Shown: piece by piece, positions 1 through 9,071 of the stretch | Numbering within the stretch: the first letter of the stretch is position 1 | Layout: the number at the start of each line of letters is the position of its first letter | Assembly: GCA_000512085.1 (NCBI GenBank) | Contig: ASPP01011507.1 | Location: forward strand, 1-22,938 | Length of the DNA: 22,938 bases | Direction: 5' to 3' | From: Reticulomyxa filosa | Lineage: Eukaryota; Foraminifera; Reticulomyxidae | Notes under the pieces: model-generated | What the model saw: the letters and a program-made list of their open reading frames with translations, nothing else | Database searches by the model: none | What the model was told of the DNA's origin: nothing | Made by a program: the position numbers and the translations under genes

Positions 1-1028
1 ATAAAATTACATCTCATTTTAATCTTTTTTTTTTTTTTTTTTTTTTTTGAGGAAGAACAAAAAATTTATCGATATAATTACAAATAATAATATGACCGCA
101 TAGAAATGTACATAAATAGCGTATATAGTACATATACGCATATTCATATACATATAATGCACAAGTACGTGTATGTGTATGAAAATATGAACAGAGGGCA
201 TATTTAACGATATGATGCGAACAAGCATTCGCGATACGACAAAGTCGATTATTGGTTCACACACTTGTGCTATCCTTGTTGAACGCGCATTTCGGCCTTT
301 GCGCGCAGGATAAGAGTTAGGCTCCTCACTATATTCATTGTGATGATGCTTTTGTTCACTCTCATTTTCATTGTCATGGTGATTTTCAATTTCCGATTCT
401 TCTATTTGGTTTTTATTCTCCAACATCAGTGGCCCGTTATTATTTTGCTTCGCTGCTAATGGCAGTGCATTTTTCGATTTTTCTATACCTCGTTGAAATA
501 GTGACGCTTGTGGATATTTTTCTTCAATGCCGTCAATGACGCTCCACAAATCATCCAACTGTCTTTCCACTCCCTTTTGGCAAGGCGCAGAGGGGAGAAA
601 GGAGGAAGGAAAAGAATAAACCAAAAAATGTTTTGTATACGTGCTGAATTAAAAAAAAAAAAAAAAAAAAAATTTACAAACAAGTTCAATTGAAAGTTGG
701 CTCAAGAATTTTCCTCACACAAATAGGTAAGAACGGATTGTGATATATGTATATATATTTGTTGATTGGATGATAAAAAAAAAACTTTGGCTTTGTTTGG
801 GTAAGGCAATAGCCCCAAGAACGCTTCTACTAAAACTTGTGCAGATTCACTTCGGCGTGTTTCTGCCTCAAAGGTTTTAGCAAAGTTATCGAAAAATATT
901 CGGTCTGGTAGAAATACATGATCTTTGACAGCTGACTCCCTTTGATAGACCAAATCTGCTGTCCAGTTTTTAACTAAGGCTTGCAAGAATTTCCCAAATA
1001 AGGCCTCTACATGACCATTATTTTGCAT
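1..1028 (-). CDS. Unrecognised protein, 3' part beyond the left edge
   Basis: I do not recognise this gene. The visible model starts at the ATG at 1028 and runs 1028-786 as exon 1 (81 codons). A GTTTTT donor and an acceptor at AAAAG then lead in phase to exon 2 from 573 leftwards. A third exon may begin at 23 after an A-rich acceptor and leave the window. Exon 1 encodes a mixed alpha-helical segment with no membrane span. Exon 2 begins with a hydrophilic helix (QLDDLWSVIDGIEEKYPQA). It is followed by a low-complexity stretch rich in Asn, Glu and His, then a basic stretch (PARKGRNARSTRIAQ). The hydrophobic residues and Phe/Lys runs that an uninterrupted frame would add below about 230 are almost certainly intron translation. 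No partner or pathway can be inferred. The 5' end faces the transposon remnant and the MAPEG gene divergently. Confidence 0.5.
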
Positions 1029-1373
1029 AGTTTATATTTTTTTGGTGCCAGATGTGATTATTAAGTTTTTCCCAGAAAAAGTGGGTGCCTAGACAACGAA
1101 ATTTTTTCAGAAAAATTGATTTAATTCGTTTCTTATGTTTTAAAGGTCAATGTGGCAAAGAAATTCGATTGCTTACTTATTTTTTTAACAGTACCTTTTT
1201 ATTATATCAGATCAATATGAACGCGTTTGTAAGATATTAAATACCTTAATTTTTCACGTTTGATATTTAATTTTATAATCAGGTTATTAAGACTAATGGT
1301 AGCTTATTGTCAAATATACAAATCAATACAATGTTACAATTGTTACCCGAAATTTTAACAAAATTTTTAGTAA

Positions 1374-2215
1374 TACAGTACGTCCAAAAAAAATGAACAC
1401 TACCAAAAAATCAGGTTATTTAAAAGTTATTATTGTTTATCTTAGTCTACTTAAGTTATAAGTCTGTAAATTTACATACATATTGAAATTATACTGTTGT
1501 TCAATTGCTTAAAACTTGCTATTGTATCTTTGTTAGTTTAGAAGATATAATTAAAATTATTAAATTTTTTGTAGTTAATATAAAAGTTCACTTTTTGAAC
1601 TTAAGTATGCTCAAAGCTTTTACGTCCATTGATTTCATTCTACAAAGAGTATTTTTTTGACAAAGCAAATTTATATCGGCAATAAACGTGTAAAGGCTAA
1701 ATTAGTGTAATGTGAAAGCATATCAATAAATTTGACAAACGCATATCTGTCGATATGCTAATAAGTGGATGCAGTATTATACATGTTGCAAAATGCTTCA
1801 AGATTATAGTTAATGCAGTTCATAAATGGAAAAAAACTTATAACGCAATAGTAAATGTTCGAAGAAAACTTTGGTCATGAAGAAAATGTACTATTTCATC
1901 CAGAATCAAACGACATACTGTCATATGTCATGTTAAATAAAAATGTGAAACTGCATCATACATTAAGATGATGTTACTTGTAGTGTAATCTTGAGTATGC
2001 GACACATATAATTGGATTTTTTATCATGATAATGCGTCATGTCACAAATCGATATATACACAAAGATAAAAGCTAGTATAATATTTTAAAACTTTGACAT
2101 TTGTGGATATTTTTTTAAAAAATTAGGTCTGAATGTTGTTTTTCATGCAGAAAATCAATCATCTTCATAAAGTAGCGTTTTATGTGTCATTTTTTTTTTT
2201 TTGCAAACTACTGTA
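1374..2215. mobile_element. Decayed Tc1/mariner-type DNA transposon
   Basis: The left end reads CAGTACGTCC followed by an A run and ATGAACAC (1376-1400). The right end carries its inverted counterpart: GTGTCAT, a T run, then GCAAACTACTG, ending at 2213. TA dinucleotides flank both ends (1374-1375 and 2214-2215), the target site duplicated by this superfamily. Inside, plus-strand translation of about 1768-1860 gives a helix-turn-helix-like segment (VAKCFKIIVNAVHKWKK) that continues to RKL, as in Tc1 transposases. At about 2012-2050 it gives WIFYHDNASCHKS, matching the W-I-F-x-x-D-N-A-x-x-H-x-S block around the second catalytic Asp. Both segments are surrounded by stops and the element is only about 840 bp, so it is a dead, shortened copy. 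Terminal repeats are imperfect, mostly in the homopolymer lengths. Confidence 0.78.
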
Positions 2216-2347
2216 TTATACACTTTTAGTGATTCTAATGATGTTTGTTGCTACCAAAAAAACAACTGTTAGTTTTTTTTTTTAAACAGTTCAATATTTC
2301 GAAAAGAAAAAACATTTTATTGTCTTTTACTCTCTGCCATTTTCAAG

Positions 2348-2809
2348 ATGTCTTTGAATGCTTTGAAATTATCTTCCAATGACGGATTTTTTGGACAAAG
2401 ATTTCCAATCTACAACGCTGCGTTCTTGGGTTTGTTACACTTAGGCCTCGCGCTTAGAATGTCCGCTCACCGTGTAGAATTCCTCCAGACCAAAAAAAGT
2501 GGAATTTTTTATTCGAGTACTTTCAATGTTCATCAAAGAGCACAATTAAATCAATCCGAATATACTGGAATATTGATTGCAATGATGTTGTATTTGCAAG
2601 CGCGCGCTGATACAAGTCAATCTCCTGCTAGCATCTTGGGAAACTCTTCATGTCTACTGAGTTCATTGGGGAGTTTAATTTTTGTAGCAGGTTATTACGC
2701 TCAAGACACGCCCGATAGCACAAATTTTCCACATAAATTGGGGGCAAGTTTAAGATACATAGGATTTTTCGGTTTGATTGCCAGTATTGCCCAGTTAGTT
2801 TGCAAATAG
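2348..2809 (+). CDS. MAPEG-family membrane protein (microsomal glutathione S-transferase/LTC4 synthase-like)
   Basis: A single uninterrupted ORF of 153 residues, the usual length for MAPEG proteins (about 140-160). The family comprises small four-helix integral membrane proteins of the ER or nuclear envelope that conjugate glutathione to lipophilic or eicosanoid substrates, or reduce peroxides. The family signature R-x-x-x-N-x-x-E is present at R64, N68 and E71 (RAQLNQSEY), very close to the LTC4-synthase/FLAP form of the motif. Hydrophobic segments lie near residues 22-38, 72-86, 102-117 and 133-151. A later GYYAQ segment (about 115-119) matches the conserved GYY region of MGST3-like members. 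The ATG at 2348 is the first in frame and fits the family N-terminus. An AATAAA at 2986-2991 could be the polyadenylation signal. The gene has no intron although its neighbours are heavily split. The exact substrate cannot be told from sequence. Confidence 0.85.
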   Translation: MSLNALKLSSNDGFFGQRFPIYNAAFLGLLHLGLALRMSAHRVEFLQTKKSGIFYSSTFNVHQRAQLNQSEYTGILIAMMLYLQARADTSQSPASILGNSSCLLSSLGSLIFVAGYYAQDTPDSTNFPHKLGASLRYIGFFGLIASIAQLVCK

Positions 2810-3648
2810 AGACAATTTTGCGAATACCCGCAAATTAAGTAACTCGTTCATTTGTTATGTTTCGGAGAGGATAAGACGAGTGTATGTGTGATTTGCTTTA
2901 CTCTAATATAAACTTGCACAATTTCACCTCTGTTAAAAATGTTAAACTATTCCAATTTTCGATAGTTTTATACAGAGATTTTATCAATAAACAATTAAAA
3001 AAAGAATAAAAATTTGCTAATATGTCATTAATTTGAAAACGATCATTTTGTTCTCAAATTTTAATATATTACTTTTGTACGTCAATTAATGATGCCAATC
3101 TACACAGCAAAATGAAAGGGTCTCTTCTTTCGACTTTTTATTGTAACATGAGTCTAAATATAGATAATGAAACCTAGTTCTCAATTGTCAACTATTGTAC
3201 ACAAAAAATGTAAAGAATGACTTTGCTTCATTTCTATTGTGCACATTATTTGTATTGTCGTTCTGGAATCTTGAAGCGTTTGTTTTTCATGTGAGATTCG
3301 AATTTTTGTAACTATGACGCTTTGACTATTCTTTCAATTTCTTTTTGCTGGGTTGTAAATTGATATGGATATGTATTGATGGCACATTTTATGCAAAAAA
3401 ACTGAGATAGGAAAAACAGAGTGGTAAAACATTAAATAGATAAAGAACAAAACAAAAACTTCATATTGATAAGTATTCTCAACAAATTAAATTAAAATTG
3501 TCTGCAAAATATTAAATTCTGGGCAATGGAAAAAAACAAAGTATACTCGATAGCTTAATTGTTGAACTTGACGCAGTTACTTCAAAAAATACCGCGCAAG
3601 GGTTCATCATATTTCTCTTCAACATTCAGAGCAGTTTGAATTCTAATA
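2810..3648. other. Intergenic, AT-rich, nothing recognised
   Basis: About 840 nt between the MAPEG stop and the start of the next plus-strand gene. It is strongly AT-rich, with no ORF of coding character on either strand and no repeat or transposon end that I can see. It should contain the MAPEG 3' UTR and the promoter of the gene starting at 3649. Confidence 0.5.
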
Positions 3649-6600
3649 ATGAGTCGCAAAGTGAAAATAACACTCAGAGGAAAGGAGATTCAAGAGAAAA
3701 CGACGGCAAAATATACGAAAGAATATTTGTACTTTGCACTTCGTGCTGTTCATCCGCACCAACTGAAACGTGTGGTCGTTAATTCGAAAGTTGAGACGAG
3801 AAGAAGCCCTCTTTAAAACATAAATGTGATAAAAAGCAAAGAGATTTCTGTGCTATGAGCAAAAATAGGATGAGCCTAAAACATGTACATTAAAATTTCG
3901 GCATATCGTAGAGAAAGATATGTTTTTATTGAAGTATATGAACGAAAAAAAAGAATGGGACAAGCAGTTCGAAATTGATATAAAAAAAGAATATAAAACG
4001 ATATAAAAAGAATTCATCAAGAATACAATGTATTATCACTATGTGTTGAAAAGAGATCAACGAATGAATACAAACAAGGCAATGTCATTACAAGATGGTG
4101 TGGACTTTGTCATACGAGTTCAACAAAATAAATTTTAAAATATTTTTTTCCCCCTTTATAATTTTTTTTTTTTTTTGATGACGATGAAAATTGGGGAAGA
4201 GGGGGGGGGGATTTTCAAAATGAAAATGTCCATGCAATAGCATTTGACAAAAAAAGAGAAGTACTAGTGTTAACAATTCCAATCGAGCCTTATTGCATGC
4301 CGACATTGAATACCACTCCTTTACATCTATGCTACCAACCGTTTTTATTGAAAATGCACATTATATCCTCTAATGTCGCACATTTGTATAAATGTACTAG
4401 CAATGTTGTCATCGGATATGAAATGCGAATGAAAACCATTCCGAAAATCGAAAAACTGTCGTTTCCAGCCACAAGCTCAAAGCTACCGATCCCCACAGAA
4501 GAATTTGTTACAATCTCTTTTTCATAGAACATGTTTACGCATCTCTTTGTTTTCTGTGTATCCTTTCACTATCCTCCTCTTTTCTACCTTTCCCCCTCCC
4601 CCACCCCCTCCTCTCTAACATCAACGTCACACTCCACAATAACCACAAAGATTGCAAATGTCTGCAGTCATTGGTTCACACAAGGGAAATGCATAATCAA
4701 AGAAGGTGGAGTCACATGTCATCGTCCACATCCTGAAGTTATATAAATGTGTATATTTACAATATAATTATATCATACATACATTACATATATGTACATA
4801 TACATATACATATATATGTATATGCATATATGCACATATGCATATATTCACCTAAACAAACAAACAAGATTGAAGACAACTTATTGGACGAAGCGGAATG
4901 TGAGTGGGTGCCAGGTGCAAGGTTATACCCTTGCATGGAAGACAAGAACGAAATGGATCAATCGTGGTATTATCCGACGCCGTTGAATTGCATGTACGAA
5001 GGCAAAAGAGAAAAGAGTGAGTCCAATTTGTTTCAACACCCGTTTATTGAAGATTGTTTATCTCAATGCTGGATTTATCGACTGGAATGTATCAAGAACA
5101 GAGAATAGTTTCATTTGCTTTACACCCAATGTGCAATATAAACTTATAAACACATACATATGTATATGCATATGTATGTATATGTATATGTATATGTATA
5201 TGTTAAAAAACCTTTTTGACACAAAAAAAAAAATAATAATAATAATAACAATAACTATGATTATTATGATTAATATAAAAAAAAAAAAAAAGTGATGCAA
5301 AATTTGAATCAACGGACACATTTCTGAAACACACTTTCGTGATGCAGTCGAAACTACTTTCAGCAGAGTCTCCGCGATTGCTTCCGTATCCATGTTTCGT
5401 GATGCGCGAAAATCGGGAACACACGTACTCCTCGCCGTTCGAGTATAGCAATAGTGACCCCACGCTGATTCGTCATTGCATCAACACCATTTACACACAA
5501 ATCGAAAAGTGGAACCAACCTTCGGACAACTCTACTTTCCATTTGCTCGCACATGGTTTGCTCAGTTGTTTGTTGTCCTATCCTCCCGTGTTCATCTGTG
5601 AAGATATCACGGCCCAGTTTATGGAAAATTTAAATCGTGACGTCGAAGTTCATTTTGTGTTTACAAAAGATGGTTTTTTTTTTTGGAGAATTTGTTTACA
5701 AAAAAAAAAAAAAAAAATAGAAATCAACAAAAGACCAGATTTGGAAAATGCTAAATTTTTTAGGAAGCGATAGAAACTATCGCTTCAATCATTTGAAACT
5801 GCTGATGTCGGAAGGGCGTCGTTATAGCGCATGGGAAGTGTATATTCGAACCCGAGCTTATCTTTTGGAGAACTACATGGACGACCCCTTTACCCAAGTG
5901 TCTCGATTTGGTAAAATCATTCCAATTATACCTATCAAATGTTTGCAAACATCGCCCTATGCCATAAATTTGTCCATTGTTCCAAAAGTTGATTTTTTTT
6001 TTTAATGTGTCGATGAAGTTTGCAAAAGGTTCCAAAAAAAAAAAAAAAAAAAAAAGCTTCCAAATGAGGTGTGGAGACAAGATGAAGTAAGCTCTTGTTA
6101 TTTGCTGGTTTCATGCGGTGAAGGCACGGAACGATATCGCGGATACATGTTGAGTCCAACGGCGTGGACACGAATCCAATGTAACGACTTGTTTGAGTAT
6201 GGTCTCGCCATTGGCGGTTGCCAATACAATTTTGCCTTTTTCACTGGCGCGGACATACTACTCACTTGCGAGGACTTGTTGCCCATTGGACAAAGAAATC
6301 GACAAGGACAACAGTTTTGTTTTTGTTTTGTTTTTTTTTTTTTTTTTTTGAATAAATAAAATAAAATAATGAAAAATGAATATTTCGTAAATAAAATAAA
6401 TACAGTGTGGAGTACTTACATACAGATGTCGCGCATTTCGGAAATGCCAGTTTTCTGAATCAATCCATTGACATCATGGATAGGTTGTTGCATCGCGGCG
6501 TACATATCGCCGACATCAATATCGCAAATGTCGTCTCCTTGCCCCAAAGCAGAGATAACTTCTCTGCCAACAAAGAAAACAACTGTTTGTGTGTGGAAGA

Positions 6601-8806
6601 CAGCTACGGAATCATTGACATCGAAGTTGAGGACGAGGAAGATATGTTTGAGAGTTAGATAGATAGATAAGAAAAAGAGCAACCCCCTCTCCCCCTTTTT
6701 AAAAAATAAAAATAAAAACAAAAAAACAACATGTTGTATTGTTTGGGAATACACGCTTCTTTAGTTTTTAGCAAAGAGAATTGAAATGAAAAAAAGAAAC
6801 GAATTGACATATGCGACCATCCATGCCCAATTGGGACCTTTTGAAGTAATTTTGATGCCTTTACCCAAAAAACATTGGCCCACGTTAACATGCATCAATA
6901 CTTTTCCCTTTGGCTCTCTCTTTCTCGAAAAAAAAAAGTGCAATTTGTCCACAAGCCCCTTTTTTTTTAAAAAAAAAAAGAAAAAGTGAAGGCAAACTGC
7001 TGGCACTTAGCTCATATTTGCATGACAAGTTGAACAAACAAGTGGAAGTAGATGGTCCAAGAGAAACCCTGAAGGAAGAAGAAAAAGAAGAAAAAGAATT
7101 GCAGTACCGTGAAACGAACCAATCACTGGGTTTGATACCATTGATTGTCCACAAAATAAACTATTCTGCCCCTGGCTTTCTCAATCCCTTTGTCATCTCG
7201 ACAATGTATGAAAACTGTGAGAACAAAGAGGAATTTGAACTGTGGCTTGAAAAGACCATCAAAATATATTGCAATTTTTTGAAACATGTTCCCACCAGCA
7301 CAAAGCTGGCAACAGATTTTCTCGATTTTTGTTCTGAGGTCTTGTTTTGTTGTATTATTTGTAAGAGAACACTTGCTCAGTATACGACGTACATATAATG
7401 TCCCCCCCCCCCCTCCCTCCCCTTCTGTGTCCAAAAGATGAGCAACTTGAATACATCCATTTGCAAATAGGAAATAATTAGTGTGAACATGCAAAGACAA
7501 CTCAATGAAAATTTCAACAACTTTTCAGAGCTGAAGAGCAAGTTGGAAAACAAAGTGTCCAAAGCCTACGAGCGAATGTTAATAAATATGGAGATTCCAT
7601 GGATACAAGGACATTTTGATCGTGAGCGTCGCAATTCAGTGTCGCTTACTATGATCCCTTCCATTGACTACTTTGATGTTCTTAAACCTGGTCAAGTATT
7701 TCTTCAAGTTTACAATCCTATAGTTTCGTAGATTCGCAAACATAATTCATCATCACACACACATATATATGCGTAAATGTATTTATTACTGTTTTTCTTT
7801 CCGATTTGAATCGCTTATTTTATATATTTATACGTATATGTTAATTATGAATATTTATTTTTCAATCAGACCAATGAATTGTATACGTATGGCAGACAAG
7901 AAGAAAAGGTTCAAATGATACCACGATTTGGATTGGTACCGCTCATTTTCAACATGGATTTTTCCACAAGCAATAAATTGAAAGACTATTATCCCAAAAC
8001 AGAGATATTGCTGCTTCACAGGGAAGATTTTCGAAAAATCGTTTCTCTGGCTTATTCCAGTAGTCAGGTGTTTACAAAAGTCCGTTATCCAAACTACATT
8101 GTCCCTTTCACGCTTTTCGTTCGAGAACAAGGAAAATTTTCTTTTTGCACTGTCAACAAGACAAATACAATGATCTTGAAAAGTTTAAAAAATTTCAAAT
8201 TGATTATCCAAGTGAAAAATTTTCAAGCAAGCCCCACAAGCGCAGTAACTATCCTTTACATTACATATACATACACATATATGTATGTATGTTCTATACG
8301 CATCGTCAATAATATGAAAATTCTGTGAGTATGCTTAAATATACTGTTTTTGAATGATCAAATAGTAAAACTCTTGACAGAATACTATTTAAATTGGCAT
8401 TATTGCGATATTGGCAAAGAACTTGCATTCCATTCTGACTGCTCCGCTTTGTCACGTTCGAAAATATTGAAAATTCGCGCAGATTATGAAGCGTGTCTTC
8501 GCGACTGCAAATTATGCAAACCATTTAAAAAATCCTTGGTTGAGTAAACTGCAAGCGAATGATATAGAACTCTCAGAATGGTATCAATACAATGCATTTG
8601 AGTGCTCTTCCTTCAAGTGGCCTCATTACCGATTTTACTGGAATTTTCCACTCGTCAACATGGAATATGATTCCACGATTGTTGGGACAATGTTTAAATT
8701 TATTTTTCAGGAAATTGCTGATAAGATTCAATTTGATCCAAATGATCCCATTTTTGATTATGATTGGCTTGTTCAAATGAGGAAGCATTATCCTTCCCGA
8801 CGATAG
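3649..8806 (+). CDS. Large unrecognised protein with a CCCH-like zinc cluster
   Basis: I do not recognise this family. A 16-exon model closes in frame at about 1,102 residues: 3649-3777, 3869-3966, 4011-4117, 4202-4506, 4651-4737, 4869-5029, 5293-5672, 5764-5897, 6057-6313, 6406-6653, 6772-6883, 6987-7338, 7471-7707, 7870-8182, 8366-8492, 8545-8806. An in-frame TGA at 3637-3639 supports the start. Exon 5 encodes C-x8-C-x8-C-x3-H (Cys codons at 4663, 4690 and 4717; His at 4729), like a CCCH zinc finger with a long second loop. Exon 3 adds a CxxC (WCGLCHT). Exon 10 encodes RGVHIADINIANVV, then GIIDIE, loosely like a kinase catalytic loop and DFG. Exon 12 holds a Glu/Lys-rich stretch and a conserved-looking helical block. 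There is no membrane span. Several junctions (exons 1/2, 6/7, 8/9, 13/14, 14/15) have alternatives in the same phase. It could be two genes split near 5290. Confidence 0.6.
4651..4737 (+). other. Exon encoding a CCCH-like zinc cluster
   Basis: This 87-nt exon starts after an AAAG acceptor and ends at a GTTATA donor. Its centre reads CSHWFTQGKC, then eight residues, then CHRPH, giving C-x8-C-x8-C-x3-H. Classical CCCH fingers are C-x(7-9)-C-x(4-6)-C-x3-H. The first and last intervals fit and the middle is two or three residues longer. RNA binding is therefore possible but not shown. Confidence 0.55.
4744..4852. repeat. TATATG/CATATA-rich intronic microsatellite
   Basis: Degenerate repeats of TATATG, TACATA and GCATAT fill the intron between exons 5 and 6 of the large unrecognised gene. 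Reading through it yields runs of Tyr, Ile, Met and His that imitate a membrane segment but are not protein. Similar blocks sit in other introns, for example 8256-8293, 11663-11712 and 20682-20711. Confidence 0.75.
5150..5202. repeat. TATATG/TATGTA microsatellite in an intron
   Basis: Roughly six near-perfect copies of the hexamer TATATG follow a few degenerate ones. The block lies inside the 5030-5292 intron, just upstream of an AAT/ATT-rich and poly-A tail that leads to the acceptor at 5292. There is no sign of coding. Confidence 0.75.
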
Positions 8807-9071
8807 CATTGAATCACAGCTTTTTCAATTGAACTACTATTGTTTTTGTGCCTTTTTTCTGCCTTTATTAAAACTATTTTCAAAAGCAAAAATTGAAATT
8901 TGTATCACTCACTGCAATAAAAATTCTACGGAAATATTTCTACCGCCATTGCAAGAGAAAATCAATTAATATTTACTTCGAATCACTTTAAAACACATAG
9001 AGGTTGAAGGGGGCATGTCACTACATTTTTTGAGGGAGAAAATTTTTAAAAACAAAATTAATTATCTTGTG

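Noticed and set aside
19-230. Hydrophobic C-terminus ending in poly-Lys on the leftmost minus-strand frame
   Set aside because: It is translation of an intron with TATATG-like repeats and a 24-base T run; the coding signal stops before it.
4749-4866. Tyr/Ile/Met/His-rich stretch resembling a membrane helix
   Set aside because: It is encoded by the intronic microsatellite, and the exon proper begins after the AG at 4868.
5033-5150. Plus-strand frame reading IVYLNAGFIDWNVSRTENSF as a separate exon
   Set aside because: It looks protein-like, but no donor/acceptor phases connect it to both neighbours; treating it as intron closes the frame. It remains possible as an alternative exon.
5058-5463. 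Minus-strand frames of 86-111 codons opposite the large plus-strand gene
   Set aside because: They contain poly-Phe and poly-Ile from homopolymers and lie antisense to exons with clear coding character.
7399-7430. C-run and pyrimidine block as a regulatory or structural element
   Set aside because: It lies in an intron upstream of the acceptor at 7470 and is best read as a local pyrimidine tract.
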